Assembly: GCA_963691655.1 (NCBI GenBank)
Contig: OY829326.1
Location: 83,941,235 to 84,005,234 of the forward strand
Source of the DNA: Toxonevra muliebris
Lineage: Eukaryota > Arthropoda > Insecta > Diptera > Pallopteridae
Direction of reading: 5' to 3'
DNA: 64,000 nt
The position numbers and the translations under genes are program-made. Each line of letters opens with the position of its first letter. The first letter of the stretch is position 1. Positions 10,464 through 23,160 of the stretch are shown in pieces. The notes beneath the pieces are model-generated. The model searched no databases. It was not told the DNA's origin and worked only from the letters and a program-made list of their open reading frames with translations.

Positions 10464-11852
10464 GGGGGCACACCTAATTGTTACGCCAAAAAATAGGCCT
10501 TTTTCAAGAATTTTTTCCAAGTAAACCGCTAAAGTTTTTATATAAATTTTTTATTATCTGAAACTACATTTATTGAACCTAACATTAAAAAATTTTTATT
10601 AAAAAATATTTGGAATGTTATGAGTAACGAGCGATCCCGTCAACGCCTTTCTGAAAAATATGTTTTGTCGTGGCTAACATTTTGTAAATCTGGATCATCT
10701 AATGCAAAAATGAAATGGATTTGATTTGTTAAAGATAACAGTTTGATTTTCACTTAAAAAAACGACGGTTTTTTAACTGAATAAAAAATAGTTTTGCATA
10801 AAAAAAATCCTTCAATTAATCACTAGATAAGCGATTCTCAACTGTTTTCGTCCTGCGCCCCCCTTTTCGAATTAGTGCCAAGCCCCCCACTCTGATTTTC
10901 ACACAACATTTTTTGTACTGGTTTACTATTTATAAATTAAATCATACCCGCCTGAGAAAATATCTAGTTGCTGCCTACTTTGGAGAAGACGTTGATTAGT
11001 CTGTCTTAAGGATAAACTAAACTAGTAAACTTATCTAGTAGTTGAATAGTTTCTCGTGAGGAGAACTAGGATGGTGAAGTTTTAGTGAGGATGTAGTTGG
11101 ACTATCGCTAGCAAAAACTTACCATTTAATTAATAAATCAAATCAAGATGCATTCTCTGAAGTAATTCTTAATGTCAAAATTTGTGTAAAAGGCAGTCAA
11201 GAAAAAAACTAGGAAAAGAAGGAGACAAGAATGACAGTAAGTTAGATAGTTTCAAATACAGATATTTTTCTATCTAAAATTATATTGAGTGAATAATGAT
11301 GTTTTTAAATAAATTTGTATTATCTTCCAAGCGGGTACAAAAAGTGTATTTAAAATTTATTATTTTAAATACGCTTTTCAATATTTTTTTTTTTTTAAAT
11401 TAAAAATACGTACTCGTATTAATATTTTATCACAAAAATATACAAATAATTAATATTTTAACACAAAAAATGGTATTTCATTTTTGATTTAATATTTTTT
11501 AATAAATATTTTCGCGGTTAAAAACAGAAATTTAAAACGTGAAACTAAAAAGTGCATATTTTAGCACATAAGTAAAATAAAATAAAAGAGAAATTATTTT
11601 ATTAAAAACTAAATATTATGCTGGTAATGTCCACGCGCCTCCCTTCAAATCTATCTACCCGTGCCCCACCACTTGAGAACCACTGCGCTAGATTATTATG
11701 TACTAAAAGAGCATATTAAATATGAAGATAATCGGTTCAGTAGTTATTGAGTAATCGCAACTTACTTTAATGTCATAATGGCATATACTTTAAGAAAATG
11801 CAAAAAAAAAACAAAAATCGAGCTTTTGAGAGTAACAACTGGGGATGCCCCC
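10464..11852. mobile_element. TTAA-flanked element starting GGGGGCA
   Basis: TTAA at 10460-10463 and 11853-11856 encloses inverted ends. The left reads GGGGGCACACCTAATTGTTA and the right, in reverse, GGGGGCATCCCCAGTTGTTA. This is the architecture of a piggyBac-type non-autonomous element. It carries no readable transposase and is interrupted by a hAT derivative. Confidence 0.72.
10829..11685. mobile_element. Non-autonomous hAT element nested in the TTAA element
   Basis: The right end, read in reverse, is CAGTGGTTCTCAAGTGGTGG, a classic hAT terminus. The left end is a diverged form, AAGCGATTCTCAACTG. Flanking octamers CACTAGAT (10821-10828) and CGCTAGAT (11686-11693) differ at one base and fit the 8-bp hAT target duplication. 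The interior has no readable transposase. Confidence 0.68.
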
Positions 11853-11856
11853 TTAA

Positions 11857-12206
11857 ATCATGGCTCTTACTACGGCTTGGCTATTAAGGTTGTAAGGTTG
11901 GGCTCATTTTTAACCTCTTCCGAGCTGTAGAACGTGAAAGCCAATAGTATCACTAGAATAAGGGAGCTCTTTCTGAAAATTTGTGCATAAGTCTAATAAT
12001 CTGCACACGTTTGGAAAAAATGTTTAGCTTACAAATAATTGATCTAGGATTGGGATGAACTGTGCTTCGGCTAAAAAGGAATTAGTTTAGGTAAAAGTAG
12101 CGGATGCAAATATAATGAAGTTTATAATATCCAAATCATTCTTATTCTGAATTAATATGCAAATATCAATGATACTAAGGAACACACATTATAAACTCAA
12201 AACATA
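11857..12206. other. No feature recognised
   Basis: AT-rich spacer with no coding or repeat signal that I can support. Confidence 0.5.
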
Positions 12207-12208
12207 TA

Positions 12209-12525
12209 CAGTCAACGTTCGATAACGTGAACATTCACCAACGTGAACAAATTTTTTCTTCCATTGACTATTCTAAAACTTGAAAAAAGTCTGAAAGCTC
12301 TAAAATATGAAAAAAGATTTCTTTGAAATTGTGTATAAATTTTCATGATTTTAATAGTTTCGGGAATTCCCTAGATATGTTTACTACAAGAACCTAAGAG
12401 AAAAGATAGTATATGACATGAAGATCATTCTGTGGTAAAATCATAAAGTTTCCATTAATTTTTTCAACAATCGCAAACGTGAACACCCTTGGTTTTTATT
12501 AGTTCGCGATTTGGAACGTTGACTG
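12209..12525. mobile_element. pogo/Tigger-like MITE
   Basis: Inverted ends share CAGTCAACGTTC exactly and about 20 of the first 24 bases. They are flanked by TA at 12207-12208 and 12526-12527. The CAGT start and AACGT-rich repeat resemble pogo-class elements. The 317-bp element has no open frame of note. Confidence 0.65.
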
Positions 12526-12527
12526 TA

Positions 12528-14030
12528 TACATAAATACATTTAAAGGTGCATATACGAGAATATATATTCATGTATTCGTATTTATTGATGTTTTTTACT
12601 TTGACGCATTTGAAAATAATTAAAATGATCATTCAAATTGCAACTTTTTCAGATTTAAGTAATGAAAATGTTGTTTTAGAGAAAGTTTGTGCTTCTCGTA
12701 CATCATTCAATTAGTCTAATTGAATGAAATGTGCTTCTCCCCTCGTCACTCTCTTTTGAAAACTTTCTAAATGCATTTAATTAATTTTATCTTTCTAACA
12801 ATCGGACACACTTCCCCCACTCCTCTTAGGCGGTTCACCCCCTTCATCCTTTCTCTCTAACCGCATTATTTCGTAAATGTTAGCAAAATTACGCAACATT
12901 TTATTCCACAAAAAATGCATTGCAACGAGGCGCCTACAAGGTATGCATGCACATATATACATACAAACATATCTACATACACATACATATAGCTTCGAGT
13001 TGCCTGTGCAGTTCTATTATTGCAGGACACAAATCCTTCCTTCCACACATTCAAAAACAAATTTTTTTTTTTTGGGAAAACAATTCACCAACATGAAGTA
13101 TTTCTATGCTTTTGTTTGTTTGTTTACTTGAATTTTGTGTTGTAGCAGCACACACATACATACATACATATGTACATAAGTAATTCTAATAGTTGTTATT
13201 GTTGGCTGTATTTCTTTCTCATTTTATTTATTTATTTTTGTTGCTTATTTTTTATGTTTTTTTTTTCTTGTAACAAGAACAAAACTTAAATATCAAATAT
13301 GTTTGTTATGTAAAACGTTTTGCCTCGAGTGTGTGTAGTGGACCCCCATGTTCAGTTCGCATGTATTCATTTGTGTATGTGCGTTCCTTTAAACTCAACA
13401 ATACCAACTTTAAATGACATTGTCGTCCTTGTTAATTGCTCGTTGGATGCACTGAAGCAGTGTGGTATTAAAACCCATTGTAAAGTATGAGGAGAGCTAA
13501 ATGCTTTGTGATTGTGTTTTAAGTGCTTCGTACGCACTACGGTTGTGTGCCGAAGTTTAAATGACCCTGTGGTTGGCGTATATGTGCACATGTAGGTGAC
13601 CACTGAAGTGTTATCACCTCACACAACGTACTACACATAAGGTATGAGAGAACATACTGCTAGTGGTGACCATCATCGAGTCAGGAACTGCACTCAATTT
13701 AGGTAAGCCTTGAAGATTGAATTGAAAAAACTTTTAACTCTTTTGCAAAATCAAAAATTTCTAAGTGGTTTCAACTGAAAAGCGCCAAAAAACTTGGTCG
13801 CAGGGAGGTAATACATGCATAACGTTGTAGCCTGGCAACCTGTTTTCAACTTCTCTAAAATTTGCGTTATTCTTATGGAATAAGCTTCGATTATATTTTT
13901 AGTTAACTTTAAACAGATTAATTGACTTTTTCCCTTTTAATACCACAAAAGCCCATGAAGGCATAGACTGTGCATTTCGCATCTATTCATGTTATTTGAG
14001 TTATACCTGTAAGCGAATTAAAGGGAACTA
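12528..14030. other. No gene recognised; microsatellites
   Basis: Short CATA/TATG tracts lie at about 12945-12990 and 13148-13175. The other short frames here match nothing I know. Confidence 0.5.
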
Positions 14031-14034
14031 CTGT

Positions 14035-14985
14035 TTTTTTTCGGGGGACGTTTTCATTCGAAGAAAATATTCATAAATAATTTTTATGAAACTGATTTTT
14101 AAATACAATAAATTAAATACGATGATACATTAGATGAACGCTATCAGACTACGGACAAAAGTAGATGTCTTAAAACTTCAGGAAAAATTTTCCGATTTTT
14201 TTAATCTTAAGCTAAAAAAAAAATGGCCAAAAGTGACAAAAAATTCACAATAATCAAATTAAATTTTTTCAAATAAATATTATTCAATGTGCATTCTAAT
14301 GCATTTTTTTTATTGTGAAGGATATAATTTCGATAACTTATTGACGTCCCACTACTGATGATGTACCCAAGCTCAAAAAAATTACCAAAGATGCCAAAAA
14401 TAGTCAGAGGCTCATTTTTTTCAAATGATCATCATTGGGAATTTAAACCATTATCAATGATAAAGAACCCGGATGAGGTTGGCTTTTATTTCCTAAATTC
14501 GTGAAGTCACAGCATTGAAAGCGATCTTTCCAGTCGTGGTACTCTGAGCAATAATGAATTAAAAAATTAATTGCATTTTAAGATTGTCTCCTAAAATTAC
14601 ATGAGTTTTGCTAATAAAATGGTTCCTGGTTTTTGCGAAAGATTTTTTCACGTTGAACACGAATCTGAGGTCAAAAACTTCCCATCATGTCACGTTTTAG
14701 GAAAAAATGGTGTTCAAAGAAGTCTAATTTTACAAGGATCCGATAATTCTTTCTATTTTTTATTAATTTTTAAACTTTTCAAACTGTTTCAGGACGAAAC
14801 TTTAAATCAAAAACAGTTACTGACCTAAAAAAACTATAAATGCAGGAGTGCTCCGTATCACCTTCTTTTTTTTTTTTTTTTGAATCCATAGTTAAACCTC
14901 ATGTCGAAGAAAAGAAATCGGATTTGATCGCATAGTGTAACTAAGATTTCAAATTTATTTTTTTATATTTAACTTATATATTTAT
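14035..14985 (+). mobile_element. Truncated copy of the 23.2-24.2 kb hAT-like element
   Basis: From TTTTCATTCGAAGAAAATAT (14051) this runs in parallel with 23196 onward, with small indels, to the GCATAGTGTAACTAAGATTT block near 14930 (24001). The outer ends seen in the other copy are missing or too diverged, especially on the right. It is a direct (same-strand) copy and noncoding. Confidence 0.72.
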
Positions 14986-15446
14986 GTTCATCAACTGCGT
15001 TACGTAACGTCGATTTTATTCTATCAAATATAGATGACTTCGAAAATTCACTAGTTTATAAAATTAATTTTCTGCCGCTGAATTCGAAAATCATGGCAAC
15101 AATTTTTTTATGTATCATTTTGTAAGATATTGTAATTTTTTCTACTTTTTTATAATTTAAAAATTATGTATATCTCGGTCTAGAAATGTCCGGTTGTTCT
15201 TGAAACTAAATGAAAGGTATTGTGATAGGAAACATGCATAATCGGATTTTTAAATGGTTACCTCATTCAAAAGATATCTATATGAATGGTATCTGTCTGT
15301 ATATCTGACTGTTCGGGAGTGATTTCGCAAGCTATTTTAAACTAACTTCCCGATGAGCTAGAGACTTGGATCTTTAAACATAGCTCAGAACTTTATGACA
15401 ATGCAATATGAAATTTCTAAAATATATATAAAAATAATATAATATC

Positions 15447-15755
15447 GCAATAGCTTAGTGGTTAGTGTGTTGGACTGCTACGCAGAAGTGCCCGGATTCA
15501 TATCTCGGCACGCTCAAAAATAGAAAATAAAAATGTTTCTACATGGCACTACCTCTTGGCAGGCAATGGCAAGCCACCAAGAGTAAAAAAATGCCTATGA
15601 AAAGCTTTTCACTTCGCCGTTCGGATTCGGCATAAAACTGTAGGTCCCTTCCATTCATGTATAAATTTAACTCACACAACATGAATGGATGCGAAAAGCT
15701 TGGCCTTGGCCCTTCAGGGGCTGTTGTGCTGTAGTAATACAATATAAAATATTTG
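15447..15755 (+). mobile_element. tRNA-derived SINE (variant head and tail)
   Basis: The head looks like a tRNA: an A box TAGCTTAGTGG at 15451-15461 and a weakened B box around CGGATTCATATCTCGG (15493-15508). The body carries CGCCGTTCGGATTCGGC then ACTGTAGGTCC, the block also found in the SINEs at 18.5, 29.9 and 60.4 kb. The tail beyond the core differs from those copies (Gly/Pro-like GGCCCTTCAGGGGCTGTTGT). No clear target duplication can be picked in the AT-rich flanks. Confidence 0.68.
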
Positions 15756-15759
15756 CATT

Positions 15760-17776
15760 TATTTATTTATAGTGGGACGCATATGGGTACAGATAAAATT
15801 GCTGGCGACTTAGGTGTACTATTCATCCATCAATTTTCTATTGCATGTGACCCACGGGTTTTTGTTAAAAATCATGCATGCATTTTCATAGCTACTAAAA
15901 TTCACAATTAAAAATTTTCAAGGCAACCTGTACGGTTTCAAATAATATGCCGTTGGAGCATTCCTTATATATTGATTATTGAAATATGAAAACTCATGAA
16001 ATTTTTGAATTTTTTAAATATTTTGTGGAAAATTTTTCCATTTTCAACTAACTATGGATAGAAATTTGCAATCTGCTCTGCAGAGATATAAACCAAATCA
16101 ATGTATTGATAAGTGCATTCATAAAAATCCAAAGATATCTTGAAATAAATATTGTTTTATTTGGTTTTACTGCCAGGTAAATTTTTCCTTTTACCACGGC
16201 TCCTATTCCGTCCACTTTGACTTTGGCATACGAAGTTGCAAAATATGTTGACCGTCATAGGTATAAAGCGCTCGGCAACTATTTAACGATCAAATATGAC
16301 TGTATCCTTTGCTTTCCTTCAGCTTATTTTTTGCGAAAGCATTCTGGCTGTTTTTAAACTTTTTTCAACTCGTTTTTGGTTTTTGAAAATTTTCTTGCTA
16401 TCTATTTAGAAAATTGATTATATACAATTATTCCTTTTCATATTTAGTACTTACGATAGCGGGCGCGACAAACTTTAATTGCTCTGTGACACAAATCGTA
16501 CCGTTTGTTTACCGATTTCGTATAGGTAGACAATTTTGCATCATAAAAATACTTGCTGTCATACTTATAAATAACATTGTTTGTAAACAAAAAAAGAGGA
16601 CAAAAGAGAACTTAAATACATTACAATTTTTAAAAATAGGAAATAAAAATTTACGGGGAAAAGAGGCATGCCTTCTTTAAACGAGATGTGATGGTAAAGC
16701 TATTATTGCCAAATCTGTAGTTAGCAAGTTTTACCTCTGTGATGCTTTCGTATGAACTATACAACAGAAAATGGTAAATAGTCCTTGAGCTTGAATTCAC
16801 TCTTTCCATTGGGAAAATTTAAGAAAACAAAATTTCATGGTTACATATTGTGCAAAATGCTAACTAACATTTGACAACATTTGTCAATTTTCGTTAAATA
16901 TTTGCAAATTTAACCGCGCCGTTGACAAGAATGTGCAAATGTTATTTTATTGGCATGATTTTTGTTGTTGGTTGCAATCTAAAACTACATACAAATATAT
17001 ATACTTATATTTATATGTACATACATTAAAATGCATCACGAAAAAAAAAATTGTTGTTGCACACCTTTAAAAATTAACCTCGGTGTATTTTATGATGATT
17101 CCCAAAATATTTCGGCTCTAGCGATTACCATTCGTGAGCTAGATAATTTTGAAAAAAAAATCTAAAATCGTCATTTGTAGGAGAATTTGGGGGCTATTTT
17201 AGGACAAATAAAAACTCACAAATAATAAATTAGGCAAAAGTTAGCAGAAAAACGAGGTTCATTTTTAGAAGGGTGCAACAAACCTTTTTTTTGCATGGGG
17301 CTTGATGCACTTTAATATGCATGATGTCATAGAGGCATACATATAAATGTAAATCCAAACTTGCATATGTGGAGTCAATACATCCGTATAGTAGGTACAC
17401 ATAACTTTTGAATTTGTGGTGTGAAAGTAAATACTCGTTCGCTCGTTCATTTGTACCTACAATGTTTATTCTTCACAGTTCGCAATCAGCTCTTTATCGC
17501 AGTTAATTAATGTTTACACACTGCAAGAACGAGCACACAATGTTCGTTAATAAAAAGCGCCTTTGAGATAAATGATTTGCTCTCCAAACCTAATTTAGAC
17601 ACAATTTACACACTTATGCAAGAGTCGACGGCAGGCGACATTTCAAATTTAAATTATATATATGTACTAAAAAACATTAGGCGACACACACACATACATA
17701 CATACTCGTTCATATATATGTACTATTTTGCTTTAGATTATGCGCAAACTTCTTGCTGTATATATGTATGTATGAA
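15760..17776. other. No feature recognised
   Basis: AT-rich DNA with scattered short frames and a TATG microsatellite near 17755-17775. Nothing here matches a family I know. Confidence 0.5.
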
Positions 17777-18230
17777 CAGTGGTGGCCATATCATTTGCAA
17801 TTAGAATTTTTTCCCCCCAAAAGTCTTCAGAACATGAAATATATGTAGGTATATAACAAGTTTTTGAAAGATTACACTAGTGTCCGACCGAAACCGAAAC
17901 CGAATTTCGGCCATTTTTCTCATTTTCGGCCAAAACCGAAACCGAAACTTTTTAATAAATATGTGGGATCCGTACGATATGTCGAAACCTGAAATGCCGA
18001 AATTTTAAAAGCCTCAGTACGCCGAAAACATTTTTGGCCGAAATAAAAAATGACGAAAAAATGTAAAAGATAGAAAATATCGAAACTTTCAAATAAAACA
18101 AGAACTTTAAAAAAATAAGCAATTTTAATTCCACAAAAAATATCAAAACCAATTATGAAAGAAAAACAAATCATGGTATTTAAGAGATAAAATAAAAAAC
18201 CTATTTCAGTTTTACAAAATACAAGATATG

Positions 18231-18973
18231 TTACAAAATATACACATTTGAAAGCTTAAAGTAAATATATTTCAATTTAATTTTTTGTAAGCAATTTTTA
18301 GGCTTCGGTATGTATACTCTACATTCACTTTTACATTGGACAATTGCTGCGTTTATTATTTGTGATGGCTTGTCATTAGTTTTTTCTGAATGAAGTTTTA
18401 GGTTTGCATTTATTTTATATATTTCCTGCTCATGTGCAAGTGGGTCATGACTGTGTGCAGAAGCAATTTTTCGTATTTGATGCTCATTACAAGATTTCAC
18501 TGTAGTCACACGTGCCTTAGGTTAGGTTAGGTTGGAGTGGCTGTCGAGAGACACACTTAGGCCTGAACGGCCCATTGTGATACCACATAGTTGGACCTAC
18601 AGTTTAACGCCGATTCCGAACGGCGGTGTGGCAATTTTTTTATCGGCTTGGTGGTTTTGCCATTACCAACCAATGTGTGTACTTGTACACTATCTTATAA
18701 TTCTCATACACTTCATATTGATAGTGAATATAAGAAAGTTATGAAAATTAACCACCAGACGAAGACGGGAATCGAACCCGAACCTCCCAGATGAAAGTCT
18801 AGTGCACTATCCACTAGGCTATCGAGATCGTCCACACGTGCCTTACATTGTAGTTTATTTCTTTTTTCGCACTTCCAATAACATACTTCTTTACATTGTT
18901 TATCTAAATGGTACACAAAACCATCAAGGACTAATTTATTCGTTCCTTTATTTGACGTTACAGTTTTCGCCAT
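18231..18973 (-). pseudogene. FLYWCH zinc-finger protein fragment of a MULE, split by a SINE
   Basis: The minus-strand frame starts at 18973 (MAKTVTSNKG). It shows the FLYWCH pattern: LVLDGFVYHL, then YWKC and LQCKARV, the Cys ligands, with the HSH pair coming after the SINE near 18440-18450. After the SINE the frame runs on for about 90 codons (18231-18509) with TNDKPSQII and VYIPK, as in the linker between FLYWCH and the MULE transposase domain in insect elements. The SINE at 18520-18832 and its 13-bp target duplication separate the Cys and His parts. FLYWCH domains bind DNA; here no complete protein can be made. The catalytic MULE domain is not present. Confidence 0.75.
18520..18832 (-). 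mobile_element. tRNA-derived SINE, complete, with 13-bp target duplication
   Basis: On the minus strand it begins GACGATCTCGATAGCCTAGT with pol III A box TAGCCTAGTGG and B box GGTTCGATTCC. The body contains CGCCGTTCGGAATCGGCG and ends in a CCAACCTAACCTAACC tail. The perfect direct repeat CACACGTGCCTTA at 18507-18519 and 18833-18845 is the target duplication. It lacks the acceptor-stem pairing of a true tRNA gene. It would be transcribed by pol III and moved by a LINE reverse transcriptase. Confidence 0.88.
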
Positions 18974-19450
18974 TTTGCCACCTGAAGCGTAAGTTTACAT
19001 TCAACGATATTTACTGACTAATAGCGAATAATATTTAAACGGGAATAAATCATTCGAAAACTGTAACAACATTACTGTTTTGGAAGCAATTTTCTGGGTT
19101 TGAGAGAACTACCGTTAACGTACTGAACTGCGAGACTTATTTGTGATTAAATTCACAGCTATCTTGCATTTCGCTATAAATTTACAAAGTGTCTTTTAGT
19201 AAACACTATGTATATATTAATTATCAAAATTATTGACTATTTATAACTAATAAAAAAGTTGAAATAATTTAATGAATGATGTGTGAAATGCGCGCGCATT
19301 TTTTATTTTCGACATTATTTTTTTCGGCATTTTAATTTTCGACATTTTTTGACTTCGGTTTTTTTCTTTTCCTCTTTTTTGTTTTCTGTATTTTCGGGTT
19401 CGACATTAAAATTTTCGGCATATCGTACCAGACCCTATATATGTATATAT

Positions 19451-19696
19451 CTGTGGTCACAAGGCATAACAGCATAAGTGTGTTTTTTGTATTTTACAGG
19501 AGAGCACTTCAAAGGTTCAAGTGCTAAGAGTAATCAGGTTGAGTTGTGTTATTTTTCCGCCCTAATATCTCGTAAACCACTGAACCTATAATCATAAAAT
19601 TCTGACACAATATGAAAACGGATATGAAGATTCAAATTATGATAATAACTCGAATTCGACCAAAATCCAATTTGTTTTTATTGCTTGTGACCACAG
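19451..19696. repeat. Short inverted-repeat element inside the MULE
   Basis: CTGTGGTCACAAG at 19451-19463 is matched in inverted form at 19684-19696. ATAT flanks both sides. The 246 bp between lacks coding content. It is possibly a MITE, of unclear family. Confidence 0.4.
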
Positions 19697-20130
19697 ATAT
19701 GTTGAAAACAAAATTCAAATCATTTTAATTTTTTTTTTTAATTAGAAATTAAAAAGTTCGTTGACAGAAAAATTCTATATTCGATTCTGATCAACTTTGC
19801 CGAAGAAAGTATGACAAAAAAATGGATCCTCCTGAATTCACATTTTTATTTTAATATTCAAAATTGAATAACTTTATGTTATATGTTAAAAATAAAAAGA
19901 GCCCTTTGCGTACTGAAATAAAATTTTCAGTAAAATTTATAAAGTTTCGGTTTCGGCCAAATATTCGGCCATATTTTTTGCCGAAACCGAAACTTAGTCG
20001 AAACCGTATTTTTGGCCGAAACTGAATATTCGGTCGGACACTAGATTACACTGTACAACAACAAAATAGTATCTGATTTGTGGGCCCGTTTTTGGCGGCT
20101 GATCACAAATCAATTGGTATTCAATACAAC

Positions 20131-20208
20131 TCGTCGCCTGAGAATTGATTTGGCGTATAGACATAGGAATACTTATACACATACGCCAAATCAATTCTCA
20201 GGCGACGA
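20131..20208. repeat. Perfect 28-bp hairpin
   Basis: TCGTCGCCTGAGAATTGATT begins the left arm (20131-20158). The right arm (20181-20208) is its exact reverse complement over 28 bp, and the loop is 22 nt. It lies in the remaining part of the inverted-repeat shell. Confidence 0.85.
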
Positions 20209-20348
20209 ACTACAGATATAAAATCATCAGTTGCTCTGGTTGTTTTAGTGTACTCTAAAGATTCAGTAAACATATTTTTCGGATCACGTCAGGTTTCGTT
20301 TCAGGTATGCGTAAATCTTCTTTTTTTTTAAAACTTGATAAGGTAGAG

Positions 20349-21275
<927 letters not shown>

Positions 21276-21468
21276 AGGTGGAGGATGATATTTTTTTCTG
21301 TTTTCTTATTTTTCTACACGAATTATGCAATTTTAGGAGTTTTGGATGAAAAAAAAGAAGAAATTTTCATTTCAGCTCTGGTCATTAGATTTATAGGTAT
21401 TTCATGTTTTGAGAACTTTTGGGGAAAATAGATTTTAGTCGCAAATGATATGGCCACCACTGTATGAA

Positions 21469-22141
21469 TGTACTCTCGTATATGGGTGGAGAGAAGGTTT
21501 CATTACTGTTAACGTGGCTCTGAGATGCGTTGCGTTAATAAGTTATACCGTGTTGTTCAAAGTGTGTTGGTAATTTCATTATTCATTTTCCTTGTTTACA
21601 GCCTAAATAGATTTTATTTTCTTTAACAGTTTTTATGATGCATTCATTTGATTGTAATGGGAGATGTTAAATGCAATTAAAAAGTTATCTATGTACGTTA
21701 TTTTGTTACTGAAGTCGTCTAAACCTGTTAATATGTGAGCAAATTGCGCTTTAACAATGTTACAGCAATTTCATGTTTTATAATTTAGTTAAAGACTTTT
21801 TGAAGTTTCGTTTTCCATTTTATTTATTTTAATATGACACAATGTATGTTTGTACTATAATTTAGGCTTAATGCAGAATATTGGCTGTCATTGTGTCAGT
21901 GGTACTACTATTCCAGAGATTATCTGGGTTTGATTCACCGCTCAAGCGAAAGTGTAAAACCAAGAAATCAATTATTCCTTTTTAAATAAACATAACTTTT
22001 TAATTCCGGTGCAAAAAGCTGCCTTAGACATTCAAGAGGCTGATGGGCCCAATTGGAATGGCCATGAATTGATCTCAAATGCCGTAGCTGTGTCATTATT
22101 CGGATTGCAAAAAGAAAAGAACCCATTTATAGTTTACTTTT
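21469..22141. other. No gene; possible weak tRNA-like scrap near 21.9 kb
   Basis: At about 21880-21945 the plus strand has TGTGTCAGTGGTAC and GGGTTTGATTCACC, loosely like A and B boxes. It may be an old SINE head. The rest shows nothing I can support. Confidence 0.3.
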
Positions 22142-22144
22142 ATA

Positions 22145-22414
22145 CACAATACTTTTCGCTTAAACCTAAGTCCGAAAGGCCAACATAAATGGTACATATT
22201 AAAGCAATACATATTGCCACAATTCTTCCATTCTTCGCAAAAATCGATGTAAAAAATAGGCTTCTAAAACCCACTCTAATATACCTAGAAACGAAAAGTA
22301 TCGAGAACAGAATTTTGAGAATCTAAATGAAAAAACTTAATTGGAGCAAAATACTTAGGAGCTAAGTTGAAACTTTCCAGTTTTTTAGATTCGTTTTAAG
22401 CGAAAAGTATTGTA
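22145..22414. repeat. Inverted-repeat MITE-like element
   Basis: ACAATACTTTTCGCTTAAA near 22146-22164 faces its reverse complement near 22396-22414. The interior (about 230 bp) is noncoding. Flanks are TA-rich, suggesting a Tc1/mariner-type MITE; the exact target duplication is unclear. Confidence 0.5.
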
Positions 22415-23152
22415 CATAAATGCACTTAGAGCCCAAAAAAGTAGGTTGATGGAAAGTTGTTTGTCCTTGGCTTTTTAATCACAAAAGAAAACTTTTATAT
22501 TTGAGATTAATTTCGATTTTAAAATTTGATTTTATTAAGCGTGTCCAACACGTTTTCGCTCTTCACAGCCTTCTTTCGGCCATCTTTTGTTATTTCTTTG
22601 TTTACAGAGTGGCTTTTTTTCGTTAGTATAAAATTACATATTAAACGCAGGGTTGCATTTGATAATAATCACATACTAAACACAGAGGTGTATTGTTCAA
22701 TGTTTACAGCTTGATATTAGAATTCCTCGAGTGAAAGCGGCAAAAGCTCGAAATAAGAACCAGTACAAAATGCAAACAGAAATCAACATTATGGTGGAAG
22801 GAAATTAAATATGCCAACTCTAATGTCCCAGGGTTTGTAAATGCAATGGTCCTTAGTAATAAACGATTTTCAACTCGAGTTTTGCTTAATTTGTTTAGTT
22901 GCGGCATATCACGTTTCTAGTCGAATGTAAAATTACGTTCACAATAGTAAAAGTTAGTTTTGATCGAGAAACGGTTATTTATAACGTCGTAGTTTATACC
23001 TATAATATGGGGCATTCTTTCTCAAATCAGCCACCCCTCTGCGCATTTTATTTTTAAATATAAAATATTTTGTAAGGTCATAAAATTTTCGTTAAAACCT
23101 CAATTTTTTGGTGCCGTATTATGCTCAAATCCCTCCGTAAAAATGGAAAAGT
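22415..23152. other. No feature recognised
   Basis: AT-rich spacer before the hAT-like element; short frames only. Confidence 0.5.
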
Positions 23153-23160
23153 GTGCGAAT

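Larger units (their letters stand above)
17879..20042 (-). mobile_element. Mutator-like (MULE) element with FLYWCH gene fragment
   Basis: The ends are inverted AGTGTCCGACCGAA. They are flanked by an exact 10-bp direct repeat AGATTACACT (17869-17878 and 20043-20052), which suits the 9-11 bp target duplications of Mutator-like elements. Subterminal regions are full of CCGAAACCGAAA units, and inner blocks such as GTACGATATG also face each other, so the terminal repeats are long but diverged. The only coding part visible encodes a FLYWCH domain; the catalytic domain is missing. A SINE has inserted within that gene. Confidence 0.75.

Noticed and set aside
12877..13131. Opposing short frames around 12.9-13.1 kb as a gene
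   Set aside because: They are rich in His/Thr/Tyr from the ACATAC microsatellite and have no motif.
18520..18535. Interstitial telomere array (TTAGG)
   Set aside because: Only about three units are present, and they form the tail of a SINE bounded by its target duplication.
18713..18973. Apparent 86-codon FLYWCH protein (and its copy at 29767-30027)
   Set aside because: The second half is SINE sequence read in frame. Only the first 47 residues or so belong to the FLYWCH gene, and the His ligands lie beyond the SINE.
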